From NCBI GenBank assembly GCA_013399875.1, contig VXAZ01005475.1, forward strand, positions 2,912,068 through 2,976,067: a stretch of 64,000 bases of DNA. The letters are read 5' to 3'. Below, piece after piece: positions 13,728-26,610 of this stretch (position 1 is its first letter; each line of letters begins with the position of its first letter). The position numbers and the translations under genes are program-made. The notes beneath the pieces were generated by a model. It was not told where the DNA came from and ran no database searches. It was given only the letters and a program-made list of their open reading frames with translations. The DNA is from Gymnorhina tibicen. Taxonomy: Eukaryota > Chordata > Aves > Passeriformes > Artamidae.

Positions 13728-16700
13728 CCACAGTAGATCTTCATAAAAGAAAATGCCAACTGATACTACCTCACTGATCTCCCAATCTGTCCATTATTTT
13801 ATCTAATTGAATTTAGCTTTATCACTGCAGATAACTAACACAAGTTTGAAAAAGGAGGAACTGTTATGTTGCATCACACTTTTGACTGGGGGGGAGAGGA
13901 CACTAAGGGACACATGTTTTTTTCCCAATCTATTCTTCCAGAAAGAAGGCAGCAAATGGAAATTAACTGAAACAATCTTCTAAAGCCTGCAGTGACCTTT
14001 TCACAGCTCTCAAAACAAACACTGCATCTTTACCACTATCAACTTGTAAGAGTCAGTCATTCTTCTAAAAGAGCTGGTTTTCTTTGGCTGGGAATGTATC
14101 TCCTTTCCCTGTTTTTGTCACATGGCTTGTTTTATCCTTCTGAAGTCCTCTTCTCATTTTCTTGAGTGGGTTGTAGCAAGTTTCATCTTTGCTTGCTTTT
14201 CTTTTTAATTCTGCACCTCCAGTTAACATTTCCTAGTATTTAAATAAACATTTTGGATCCTGACAAAAACATCCCTTCACCTTTTGTCTATCAGACCAAA
14301 CCCCATACCAGTTTGCATAATCAGTTTGCATGTGGTTTATCTCAGACCACAAGCTTTACCTTGTAGTTCAAAAATCCAAATTTCTGATTATTCTCCAAAG
14401 ATCCATTTCTGAATGTATCACTAATAATATCACGTCCTACTCACTTAATTACAACCATAACTGGGAACCAAGCTGAAGGAGATAGGAGCCATCCCCGACA
14501 TTTTTATTAGTGTGCTTTGTTGAAGTAATGTTTTGCTCTTTAGGATTAAAATGGGTTACAGCAAAAGAGCTTAGATTAAAAACCCTCCAGGTAAGTAAGA
14601 AACAGCTTCAGACAATCAAGGTATTAAAACTTTGAGAGAAAATGGATTAAAAACAACTGCTTTGAAACATAATTTCTGGCACCAACACCTTCAGATATCA
14701 TGAAAGAACACTGAACAGTACCAAGCGGTTCAAGCTCATGAGGTGGGAGATGAAGCATGGGACTCCACCACTGAACAGGCAGCCCTGCTCAGCCAGGCTT
14801 CAGATCAGAAGGACAAGGTATGTCTGAAAAGCAGCTTAGACTTTTTTTTTACCTGCATATCTATGCCAAGTGCTGCTGGCAAGCCAGGTCAGCTCAGTGA
14901 TCCAAAAGAGAATGAACCCTCCAAACCCCCTGAAGGCTATTCTTATGCTTATAGTTCCCACATTGCTGTGTGATCATCAGATAATGCAAGAGGGAAGGTG
15001 GAGGAGGGAAAACCAAGGGCGGAAGTGAGTATCTGCCTGTTTCTGCAATAGTCTCAAGTTAGATCACTTTCATCATGTTGTCAAACTCCACTGAATTCTC
15101 TTGACCAGCTGTTGCCGGATGAGTACTGGTCCTGTACCACAGGCAGGAATCACTACCAGGCAGCACCCGCAGCAGTCCCCCTAAGGCAATTAGAACTGTA
15201 AGAAAACCACCTATCACTGAACATCTAGGCATCCAACTACAGGTTTGCAGGATTGTCTCGGAGTCCTCTGTCTATCAGGCAAGGATCACTCATTTAATCT
15301 TAATGGACTGTTACTAAAATAGGGAGATCCTGGGACAATTGCTTGCGAAGGCTTCAGCAAACGAGTTTGGCTGGGTTCACTTTCAGGTGTCTGGAGTCTG
15401 GAAGAACAGATGGGCGTCAGCAGCAAGCCTGTGGTTACACACAAGCCTTTTAAAGCCTGCTTTAAACATTAGGGGAGGGAGGGGATATACAACATAGGAA
15501 ACTTTGGGCCGAAAGGAAAGTGGGTTAGCTGTGTTTTACAGCAGCAGACTTGGTCAAACTACTATTCTCTTCCTAAATAAACTGATTAAGGAGATTCTGA
15601 ACTTGAGATGTTTTTCTGTTTCTGAATCATACGCTTCAGCCTTTAAAACCTTTTAAATAAAGAAGGTGTATTTTGAAACTGTGTTGAGTCTTACAATTTG
15701 TATGGGTATCAAACTATGTGTATCAAACATGCCTCTCAAACATAAAAGCTACCACACAGTTAGTCCAAGTTTCCAGTTAACATCTAGCCCATCTCCAGAC
15801 ATAAGATCTTCAGGGAGAATAAAACCAGAGCAAATACATGCTACTTTTCATATAATACCTTCCCAACTACGTTTGTGGACTTTCTCAGTCAGATCCCATT
15901 TGCATGTATCTATTCTGAATTTGTATTTTTTTAATGTATCCACCCTCCATGGATTTCTCATCCCTTGAACCCATGAGGAATTTTAGTATCTACAGCAAAA
16001 TTTGTCAAACTGTTGTAATACCCGTTACATGGAAGTATGAAAATGCTATTCTTCCCTCAGTGGACGTCTCTCTCCCCCTTCAGTTTTTGGGATTTTTGCA
16101 ACAAAACTGTAACTGCCACTGACTTCTACATTAGTTTTGAAAAACACTTTTCTTACACTTAGAAGATGCATCTTTTGTTCTGGGTAAAATGAAAAAGCAT
16201 TCCTATTTAAGTAGTATAACTGCACAGTAGCCTCTGAACAGTTGCAAACAAGGTTCAAAATACATCAACTACAGACTCACAACTAGGCATCCTACAAAGC
16301 CCACAAGAAAATAATTTTTAACACAGACTTTAATTACTGAACAAAAGAGAAATTTCTACTATATCAGATTTATTTTAATCTGGTGCAATATAGAGAGAAA
16401 TGCAGAGAGAAATACAAAAAGTAAGCATTTTAAAATTGTTCCTTAAATGCCACTTTGCACTTTTTCCTCTCCCCCATTAATTTTTTCTTTGTTATTTTTT
16501 ATTTGTTTATTCCCTGATACTGAAATAATACTGAAACTTTTCAACCGTAGAAGACATCTATCAGATAAAAGAATTCATTATACACAAGAAAACAGTCTTA
16601 CAAAGTTAAATTTAAGGGTCCTACCCATAAAATACCACCTTAAAGAATGCACACAAAATTTCTGTTCAAGTCCTCCTGCATTAAAGTTTCTTTTCACATA

Positions 16701-17220
16701 ACTATAATTTTACAAAGCATTTCATGCTGGCTTGTTAATTCATACTAACACGAGTGAAAAAAAGGCTCGGTTGGGTAATGCTTTCTGTGCTTGAAAAAAA
16801 TGGAGACGAACAGAAAAGAGAACATACTATACAAAATCCACATGTTATGGCAACGTTGAAGAATTTTAATTTAAAACATGTTCATATTACAATTACTTGT
16901 AAAGTAATTTACATAATAATAAACTAGATGAACAGCAACCTAAGTAGGCAATTCTAAATTTAAAGTATTCAAAGAATTTCCAGTAAGCTGAAACACTCCC
17001 AGCATTTACAGATGTCAGAAACAACGGAAGCAACAGGAGCAGTTGCCCTCCATGCCAGAGCTTTTACTTTTACAGCACAACTCCCCTTTTGCAAGCAGCT
17101 GACACTTTGTTACACACTCAACTACCTTGTCCTGCTGTATTTCACTTGGAGTGGCCTTCTATAAGACTAACATTCCTTAAAGTGGAAGACGCATTTTTTT
17201 AAAAGAGACAGGAAGTATAT

Positions 17221-17529
17221 TCAAGAGAAGAATATGGCTGTTTTGAAGGAGCAGAAAACTGAAATGGCCCATGAGATACTACTGGGAGAAGCTGTCACAG
17301 GACTGGTGAACACAGTGGAGGATAACAAGGACAGGGAATCCACCTGTAATGACAAGCCCACTGACCAGACAGCACTGTTACAGATCAAAATAAAATCCCA
17401 ACAAGTGGGGGGCCATGCCACAAATTCACTCGGCCCACTAGCAATTAGCATGGGACCAATGCCAAAACATGGCTGAACTGGTGGCTCCCTGAGATATTCA
17501 GAGTTATTTTCAGAGAAGCTCCCTACCAC
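17221..17529. other. Unexplained block upstream of the CR1 cluster, open on both strands
   Basis: This segment has an open frame of 80 codons on plus (17234-17476) and 102 codons on minus. Its composition is closer to that of the CR1 copies than to the intron. It may be a diverged upstream piece of the older CR1 that begins to be recognisable at 17653, or another repeat. No motif lets me decide. Confidence 0.3.
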
Positions 17530-17652
17530 CTACATATTCTGTACTTCTCACAGATCTCCAGCACATGGGTGCACTCACTCAGGAACATCTGAATAGCAGC
17601 AGGGACTACTTAAGAGTAATGTGTACATTACAGCACACATACATACCTTATA

Positions 17653-17820
17653 GCAGCCTTCTTGTACCTAAAAGGGCCTACAGGAGGGCTGGAGAGGAAC
17701 TTTTAACAAGGGCATGTAGTGACAGGAAAAGGGGGAATGGCTTCAAACTGAAAGAAGGAAGGTTTTGATTAGATATTAAGAAGAAATTCTTCACTGTGAA
17801 TGCTGTGTACAGGGCAACCA
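17653..17820 (+). mobile_element. CR1 LINE fragment, left half of an interrupted copy
   Basis: The sequence from 'cagccttcttgtacct', through 'aggagggctggagagg' and 'ggcatgtagtgacagg', to 'aagaaattcttcactgtg' follows the last part of CR1 ORF2 into the 3' region. It stops where a CR1 normally continues 'ggtgagacactggaacaggttg'. That missing continuation is found at 19065-19246, after a second CR1 insertion. The right boundary is accurate to about 15 bp. Confidence 0.85.
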
Positions 17821-17829
17821 AGGGATCAG

Positions 17830-19064
17830 GCCCACTCAGCATGGGTTTAGGAAAGGCAGATCCTGCTTGACCAACCTGATCTCCCTTCTATGACTAGATG
17901 ACCCATCAACTGGATGAGAAAGGCTGTGGATGTTGTCTGCCTGGACTTCAGAAAAGCTTTTGACACTGTTTCAGCATTCTCCTGGAGAAACTGGCTGCTC
18001 ATGGCCTGGACAAGTGCACTGTTTGCTGGGTAAAAAACCACCTGGATGCACACACCCAGAGAGTGCTGATGAATGGAGTTACATCCAGCTGGTGGTTGGT
18101 GTTCCCCAGGGCTCTGCACTGGGGCCATTCCTGTTTATTATCTTTACGGATGATCTCGACAGGGGGATCAGTGACACCTTTAGTCAGTTTGCAGATAACA
18201 CCAAGTCAGGCAGGAGTGCTGATCTGCTGGAGGGCAGGAAGGCTCTGCAGAGGGATCTGGACAGGCTGGATCAATGGGCCAAAGCCATCTGGATGAAGTT
18301 CAACCAGGCTGAGTGCTGGGTCACAACACTTGGGTCACTTGGGTCACAACAACCCCATGCATCACTACAGGCTGGGGAACAGTGGCTGGAAACTGCTCAA
18401 GGAATAAAGCAGCTGGGGGTGCTGGTCAGCAGCAGCTGAACATGAGCCAGCATGTGCCCAGGTGGCCAGGAAGGCCAATGGCATCCTGGCCAGTATCAGC
18501 AATAGTGTGGCCAGCAGGACCAGGGCAGTGATTGTCCCCCTGTACTCAGCATTGGTGAGGCAACACCTTGAGTCCTGTGTCTGGTTCTGGGCCCCTCACT
18601 GCAAGAAAGACATTGAGGGGCTGGAGAATGCCCAGAGAAGGACAACAAGGCTGGGGAAGGGTCTGGAACACAAGTCCTGCAAGGAGTGGCTGAGGGAGCT
18701 GGGGTTGTTTAGCCTGGAGGAAAGGAGGCTCAGGAGAGACCTCTCTCCAACTCCCTGAAAGGAGGCTGTAGCCAGCTGGGGGTTGGCCTCTTCTCCCAGG
18801 CAACCAGTGACAGGACAAAAGCAAGTGGCCTCAAGCTGAGCCAGGGAGGTTCAGGTTGGACATCAGGAAGAATTTTCTCACTGAAAAGGGTAGTTAAGCG
18901 TTGGAACAGGCTGCCCAGGGAGGCTGTGGAGTCACCATCACTGGAAGTGTTCAAGAAACAACGGACATGGCACTTAGTGCTGTGGTTTAGTTGTCATGCT
19001 GGTGTTCAGTCAAAGGTTGGACTCGGTGATCTTGGAAGTGTTTTCCAACGCAAATGATTTTATG
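17830..19064 (+). mobile_element. CR1 LINE, 5'-truncated copy inserted into another CR1
   Basis: A CR1 copy of about 1.2 kb covers the middle of the reverse transcriptase domain to the 3' end. Recognisable translated pieces are a GFRKGRSCLTNL-like motif, VCLDF-KAFDTVS (first catalytic Asp region) and a QGSALGP-like block. The catalytic box reads FADN rather than F/YADD, so the second Asp is lost. Stops and frameshifts break the ORF at several points. The 3' end shows the usual CR1 text (lone A+T octamer-like tail, ATGATTTTATGG at about 19050-19063). It is of the same subfamily type as the copy at 51620-52674: both share the 'cacttgggtcacaacaacc'/'cacttgggccacaacaacc' and 'gcacttagtgc' segments. 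It is non-functional. Confidence 0.9.
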
Positions 19065-19246
19065 GTGAAACAACAGAACAGGTTGGCAAGAGATGTTGCA
19101 CAGGGCCTGCTCCTGGAACTGTTCAAGGCCAAGTCGAACGGGGCTCTGAATAACATGATCCAGTTGTAGATCTCCCTGCTCATTGCAAAGGGGTTGGACA
19201 AGATGACCTATGAAAGGTCCCTGCCAACTCAAATACTCTATAATTC
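19065..19246 (+). mobile_element. CR1 LINE 3' end, right half of the interrupted copy
   Basis: This begins 'gaaacaacagaacaggttgg' and runs through 'ctggaactgttcaaggcc', 'ctgctcattgcaaagggg' and 'aaaggtccctgccaactc' to 'ctctataattcaag'. That is the standard last ~180 bp of a CR1, ending in a diverged ATTCTATGATT-like octamer. It completes the copy begun at 17653-17820. Confidence 0.85.
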
Positions 19247-21542
19247 AAGATTAGAATAATAACCTCCTAGCTCAGTTGCTTTCTTATATATAATTTTAGA
19301 TTTTGAGACATGCAAGCCTGAAATAATCAAAGTATGCTATTATGTAATATTTTTCTTACAAATTTAAAAACAAGAATTGTAAAATTACAAATTGTAAACA
19401 AATGCTATGTATTAACTAATTCTGCGTATTTGGACAATTTAAAACAGTTGTGGTATTTCAATAAGTAAATTCCAACTATTTACATCTGAAGGAAGCCCTA
19501 AGAAGACTTAAGACGGCAGCAGAAGCAGCAGAAATAAGATTGCCAAGTCTTCAATTTGAGAAGCACTACAAAGCTGTGCAGCAGGCAGCTCCACAGGAGG
19601 ATGAGAAAGGGAAGCACTGGTCAGACTCTCCCAAACCTTTATTAACACCTTAGGAAACACAATAACTCATTCCCTGTCTTCTCTCTTGCACAAAAATAGG
19701 TGCTAAAAGTAAAATATATCAGATTCAGTCACAGACATACACAGACACACATTCTCATGCTTCCCCGGAATACATCCTCACTAAAGCAGATGCTGGATCC
19801 AGCACATACTATGGACTAAGTTACAATAAACTACCAGAGATTAGAAATTTTATTTTATCATCCTTTCACCTTCCCCCAGTTTTGCTTCAGCTGCAAATTG
19901 TGGTTTGTAGAATTCATTTTTGTAAATTAACTGACACTGAGATCCTGGAGAAGCAGTCTGAAGAAGATCTAAACTCTATGGGCCTCATCAGATATAAATA
20001 TTGCTCCACTCATGTCTGGTTACCCTTCTCAGCTGTATACGGAAATTCGTTTCAACAGCTTATCTTCAAAACTCCATGCACCTTAGAAACACTGCTCTTC
20101 CAACATCTTAGATGTCTCACATCCCAAACAACTAAACTCCAATAACTTGACTTCTCTAAAGGCTATCTACAGAAAATATGCAGAGAGGTTCTGCTCCAAC
20201 CTGAGAGAATAAAAACCAGATATATCTCAGATATCCAAGACAATAGTGAAAAACTGTTCTGTGGACAAGGGACATCACTCTCTCTTTCCTGAACAAGTGC
20301 CTAAGTTAGGCTACAATGCCAAATCAAGATCACTTAACTGAACTTTTTCCTATTGTGGAATAAAGGCAGGTGTTTTACCTCCACTGAACTGAAGAAAGGC
20401 TTATATTATCTCAGTTTGTAGGGAAACTTGTCATAGTACAGCCAAGAAGTAAACACTTCCAGTACTCATGCAAGGGGGATTACAGCATCCAGCATCTGCA
20501 TAGTGCAGAAAGGCAGATTACAGTTAGCGGTCATACAGTGCCCCAGTTATACCAAGGATACGCTTCACTCTGTGAGCACCCCCCAAAAAAAAAAAATTCC
20601 AGGGAAAATGATATACTACAGTGTCCAGAATTTTTCATTTCCCTTTAGACTGTGGCAATTAAAACTCTCAAACTCAGAGAACAAACTCACAATTTTCATT
20701 CTTCACTGTTGTAATCAGTACATAATTACATGATAAAATACTACTTTATATTTTATCCAAATATTACACTGGATGAGCTATCACAATGAGTTTGGTAAAA
20801 TTAATGAAGTTTGTGTTTACCCAAAGGGTTTTAAAAAAGACTTTATTTACCCACTTAACTGCAACAACAGTGTGCTGAAAACATATGCCACACATTTTCT
20901 CAAAAGAATCATCATTTCAGGCTCAAACAGACAACCTCTCAAAAAATTTGATTTTAGCACATCTTCAGTGGCCCTCAACAGACTTCAAGAATGACAAAAC
21001 CACTCCTGGAATTCGGTAGTGAGTAAGCTTTAACTAATACTGAAACAGGCATCTAGCTTCTACTGTAGGATTTTGCTCCACAGCCAAAAGAACTAGCCAA
21101 CTGTTCTATACCATAGCTGAAAAACAAATGTTTCAAGACTGCAAATACAACTGTAAAACTTATCTCCCACACATAGACTTATCCCAGGATAATGTTTCAG
21201 ACTACTAATAAATGTAATTTGGAACTTTGTCCCTGTGCCTTCCCCCATAACAAGAAAATAATATAAAGAAATAATCTGACAGTCATAAGTAGTCTTATGT
21301 TTTATTTATGTTTGTATCTACCTAATATGCAATGTAAAAAAACTAGAAAGATAAAATGCAACACACAAAGTTATGGATGCAGCACACTTTAACAACCAAC
21401 ACACAATATAAAAGCATTCTTCTTCACTACACATCCCTCAGGCAACTAAAAACACAATTTATGAATACCATCTGCTTCTATTGTCTCTCTAGCAATGTAT
21501 TAGCAAAATACATAGATTTTAAAAATAGAGGAAAAAGTCTTA

Positions 21543-21674
<132 letters not shown>

Positions 21675-24600
21675 CTACAAAGAGAGAAAGAGTTAAGAAG
21701 TTCATATTAATGCTGTTCTACAATCCTGTGCATCTTTAAGCAACATCTTCAGGAGAAAAGGTAAGTATTTTCAGTTCTAATGAGGAAGTAGGGTTTCTTT
21801 GTTGGGGTCTGACAGCAAGACAGGAAGAATCTGAGAGATAAACAACAGGTGTTCCAGATTTATAAAATTTTTTAAATAAATGAGTTCAAACAGTTTAAAA
21901 AAGCCAAAAAATATTATTTTCTCAGGTAAATGCATTCTGGTTTTCTGAGAAACCCTTTACAATCCCCACTGCAACCTTATTCTCCAGTACAAAGTGGCTC
22001 CTCAGGTCCTCACTTCGTCCCAGGCCCAGCTCAGTCACTTGAGTAGATATTAAAATTGAATAAACAGCTACACCACAAAGTAGAACTGTGACTAAGAGCT
22101 AGGGAAGCACTTTGAAAACGATACCATAATGTGCTTTTACCTGTAATGCAGAGGAGACTGCAGAGTATGAAGGGGATGCTACACAGTATTTCAACATCCC
22201 CCTACTGTTTTCCACTGCAGCATATTCTATACCACCATAAATCTTTTAACAGTCTATTATTCACTCCTGTTTATAAACTTACTTGAGTATCATTTTGGCA
22301 ATTGCAAAAATATTATCATCTGCCCACATCTCTTAATTACCAAGCAAACAGCGTTTCTCAGATGCAGAACTACTGCCATTCTCCAGACCTCCATCTTGAC
22401 TGACTTCTATTTTGCCTTTCTTCTCTGTGTTCAAGTATTTTTCTCACAGGGTGCTCAGTAGGTTTTCTTGCCAATTTCCATCCTGCTGCCCTTAAAAGGG
22501 CAGAGCAACTGAGAGAAAAGTCCCTCTGCATTTCAGGGCAGCAAGAACTCCAAGCAGCTAGACCCCACAAGACTGGTATTAATTTTTTAGCTTTAATAAA
22601 TCAACAATACTACATAGCCACAAGGCTGAAATGAGAACCTCTATTCTTGGGCTCCTAAATCCTACTAGAGAATTATGCCTCTAATTAAATGAGATTAAGG
22701 TATAAATTTTACTTTTCAGAATACTTCTGGAGAAGACCCAAAATTACATAATGTTTTACTATGGAAAGAAAACAACTCTGATATCCCTATGTAAGCGATT
22801 GCACGTTCCAAGATGAATCCTGAAGCTTTCCTCCATTCCGCAATGATGAGGCAACAGCTACACCATGAGGAGAATGTTGCTGCCCAGTGCAACCAGCCAA
22901 ACAAAACCAGCCACAGATTATCCTTCCTTAACTCCATTTGCTTTAGTTAGGTACAGCTAGACTGCAACTAGACTGCAATACACTGCTTGCATTGTTTGTT
23001 TTTCAGTTAAAAGAAAACCACATTCTTGAATTAAAACCTTCCTACCTTTTCAGGTATTCTTGAAAACCACCTTGAAATCTTTTTAGTCATATCCATCCCT
23101 AAAATCAGCAGGTCTTTTAATAAAAAAATTTCTTAACATACTCCAACCATAAAGACTACAAGTTCCTCAAGCACATTTGTCTTCAATTTTTTCCACTTAA
23201 TATCAGCGTACAATGCTTATACACTTATAACAAGGTCTAAAAGAAGAGAATCACCCTTTTTTTGGTAAGACATTTTGTTACTTAATAAAAAAGAATCAAA
23301 TGCAAGGTGTGGTTAATCAGCTTTGGAGGAAAACAAATTCAAGAAACTCGGATGTTTACACTTAACAGAAATATCAACTATATATAGCCATATATCCAGT
23401 TTTTCTGGATATTCAATTTGTCCAACCACTCAAATTCTATGTCTATAATAATATTCACCAGTTAGTTATATAGAAAAATAAATTTGTATCAGAAACATTT
23501 TAAAAAATATAGGTATTTTAATATTAAATTTTAATATGCTGCATGCTTGTTTATCTTAAAATCCCCTAAAATTAATAATCTGTGGAAAAAAGGATATATT
23601 ATAATTGATTAGCACTATTAGAAGAAAACAAGCCCAACCATCTGGTTCTGACACAACCCAACACAGCACAATCCTTGCCTATTTTTCAAGTATACATGAG
23701 AAAACCTGGCAAGACATACTCATAAAAATGCTGTTGCTAAGTGAATCAAAAGCTTACATATACAGCACATTAAAAGACATATGACTAAGTGGCTAAAAAT
23801 ATTTGACCAAATTTGGGCAGTTTATTGTGCCATACACAGCAAGAATCAGGAGAGGTCAAAGACACTTATCAGGTATTATCAGAGATTGCACATTCATAAG
23901 AACCAAAAATATTTTATTAGAAAAGGTAATACCTATCTTAAGCTGAATAAAACCAATTGCAATTGATTCTATTGCTGAAAAACACGAATCTACTGCATCC
24001 TATGTCTCCATGTCCCCTTTTTCTTCTTAACAGAACCACAGGCAGGTGTTGTATAGACCCTATCACTCTCAGCTCTTTCCACAGGAAAGGCACTTCTGAC
24101 TATCAGCAGGTACCTTAAGACAGAAAGCCAAGATCAAATGTTATAAAAGAAATTTTATCTAAATGTTTTTCCATTTTTACTGCACTGCTCACTTCTGAAA
24201 GCAATATTTATCAAGTGTCAGAAGTGCCTCTGTTGTTAAAGACTGACGTCTCAACCACAAAAGGAAAGCTTGTCAGAGCAGCATGATAAACTTAAAGCAA
24301 TAGCCTCTGAACAGACTGCCCTTCTAGACCTCAGCCGGAAAGTTATTACAAAGGTAAAAGCAATGTACATGCATGATGTAAATAACAAGAGTTCCACTGA
24401 TGCTGCTCAGAAAGATAAATTCTCAAGTTAAGTCTGTCCCAGAATCTGAACAGAGGACACAGGCAGCTGCAGGTCTTCCTTTTCCACACCTCTTACAGCC
24501 CTTTCAAGATCCATCTCAGTTCTTCGCACTCATCCTCCCCTATCCCCAGTCTCTCCCTTCATGGCCCACAGTTCCCACCTAGAGCATCAGTTACCACTTA

Positions 24601-26500
24601 GTGAAACCACAGGTCATCCTAAAGCTCTTTCCAAGTGCTTGCAAAACACATCTGTAGAGCACACGCACCAGGCAGCTCCTGGGGCAAGGAGAACATGGGA
24701 GCTCACACACAAGATACCCTTCATCCTACGCACTGGTTTCTCTCTCTCAACCCCAGCCTCACCAACTGGTAGAAAGGCAGCATTTCTGCATGAAGCACTC
24801 ATTACCCTGCCAAATTTGATCTAAGTTAGCCAATGGACCTGAAACAAAATGACAGCTACCAGTGCAATCATATAAACCTTGTTTCCTTTGAGAACCTATC
24901 TAGAAACTAGGCTAATCAGTCATAAAGACAAAGCAAAGTTGAGAATACAAAGTCTGGTCACCTTTTCTGATAAGGAAAAGGAAGTACATTGAAGTCCAGA
25001 AAAGAAAACCACTTTCCATTTGTACGACCTGAAACTTGGACTGCAAAGATCAACAGTGCCTGGCTTTCACACAGACCAGTCCTAGGTAGGTATAGCTTGT
25101 GCTGGAAACAACATTCTAACCTTTTCCCATAAATAGTCAAAAGGAGATAACCAGATACCTGCTGATCATGCTAGACTTTTAACTGTATTCACCATGACTT
25201 TGTATCCCAGTGCAAGTGGCAGGTGATATAGCTGGCTCTTGATACTATCAGGTGTTAAGAACATAGGTGACGGGGAAACCTAAAAAATAGCCTTAAAGTA
25301 GCCTTAAAAATAGACTGTTTTAAAAGAAACATCGTAAGTACTTGGTTCCTCAGTGAGTAACCACCCAAAGAATTCAGCAGACAGCACTCTTCCACAAAGG
25401 ACAGGAAAAACAAGCCTGTAATTATTTTGAAAAAGTCAGAAATCTTGTAGGGAAAGAAGCAATCAATCAGTTAGACTACTGTCCCACACACATGAAGCAG
25501 AGCTATACAATGTGTACCTTACAAGGGGCTGTAATTTTTACTGATTTTGATTAATGTTAACATCTAATGAGGTAATGTCATCTAGTGAGGTTTAGACATG
25601 ACATTTTTTTAAATAAGTTTTGGTAAAATTTATCTCCATTTTCCACAGAGAGATTAAAACTTACCCTTTTGCTGATTTGATTAGTATTCTGATCTATTCC
25701 ATAAATTATTTTGCATCTATTAGGAAAACAAACATGTATTTCACCTCTGCCATCAACATTTATTTTTTTCCTTATTTACTCTTGGTATGGAAAAGAGTAA
25801 AAATATGAACACAGAAAAATATATTAGACTTAAAGGGATAAAACAAGTCAAATGACCATTTTGAATTGCCATGTGAATACTGGAAACAGGAAGAAGACCT
25901 CACACAGTGGGTCTGGAGAATAGCTTATCCCCTCTTTTGATTTGAGTGAAGTAATTCCATTGGGTCCAACAGGACTTAGCAGGATATGAACATCTTTGTT
26001 AATGCACCTGAGAATCAAATTAAAGCAGCAGAGCTGGTTAAAAGTGGTTCCTGTTCTGTTCACCTTGGGTTGCTTGCTCCCTCTGCCATCACACACCACA
26101 CTCCCCTACAGCTATGCTGACACATTGTGCTAAACTGAATCTAAACTGGATCAGAAAGGCAATTAGAATTTAAAATCAAATAAAGTAAGAAAAAGAAAGA
26201 AATATACCCTTATCTTTATCTGATTAAAAAAGAATTATTTGCTTTGATTATATTAAAATGGCTTTTATATTCAGAGAAGCAGCATTTTTCTGAAATTCAT
26301 TTTCATGTCCTAATTCCACTATCAGAGAAACAAAATTTCCTTTCACTCTGAATTTTCATCCATTACAAACCCTGTGTTAAAGCTTCTTGTTTCAAACTGA
26401 CATTTTTGAAAGACACATTTTTCAATTAGCAACTACTTCTACCACTCATACTTTTACATTTAAAACACATTTAAGTCTAGTTTCTTGTTTGTAAGTATTT

Positions 26501-26610
26501 CATAGAATCATAAAATATTTTGGGTTGGAAGTGACTCATCTAGTTCCAAACCCCTGCCATGGGCAGGAACATCAGGTTGCTGAGAGCCCCATCCAACCTG
26601 GCCTTGTACA
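26501..26610 (-). mobile_element. CR1 LINE 3' end fragment
   Basis: On the plus strand this reads 'catagaatcataaaatatt', then 'gggttggaagtgac' and 'agagccccatccaacctgg', which is the reverse complement of a CR1 3' terminus. About 110 bp are recognisable. The match fades after 'gccttgtaca'. Confidence 0.85.

Noticed and set aside
18063..18758. Open frames inside the CR1 cluster taken as genes
   Set aside because: They are fragments of a decayed CR1 reverse transcriptase with a lost catalytic Asp and frameshifts.
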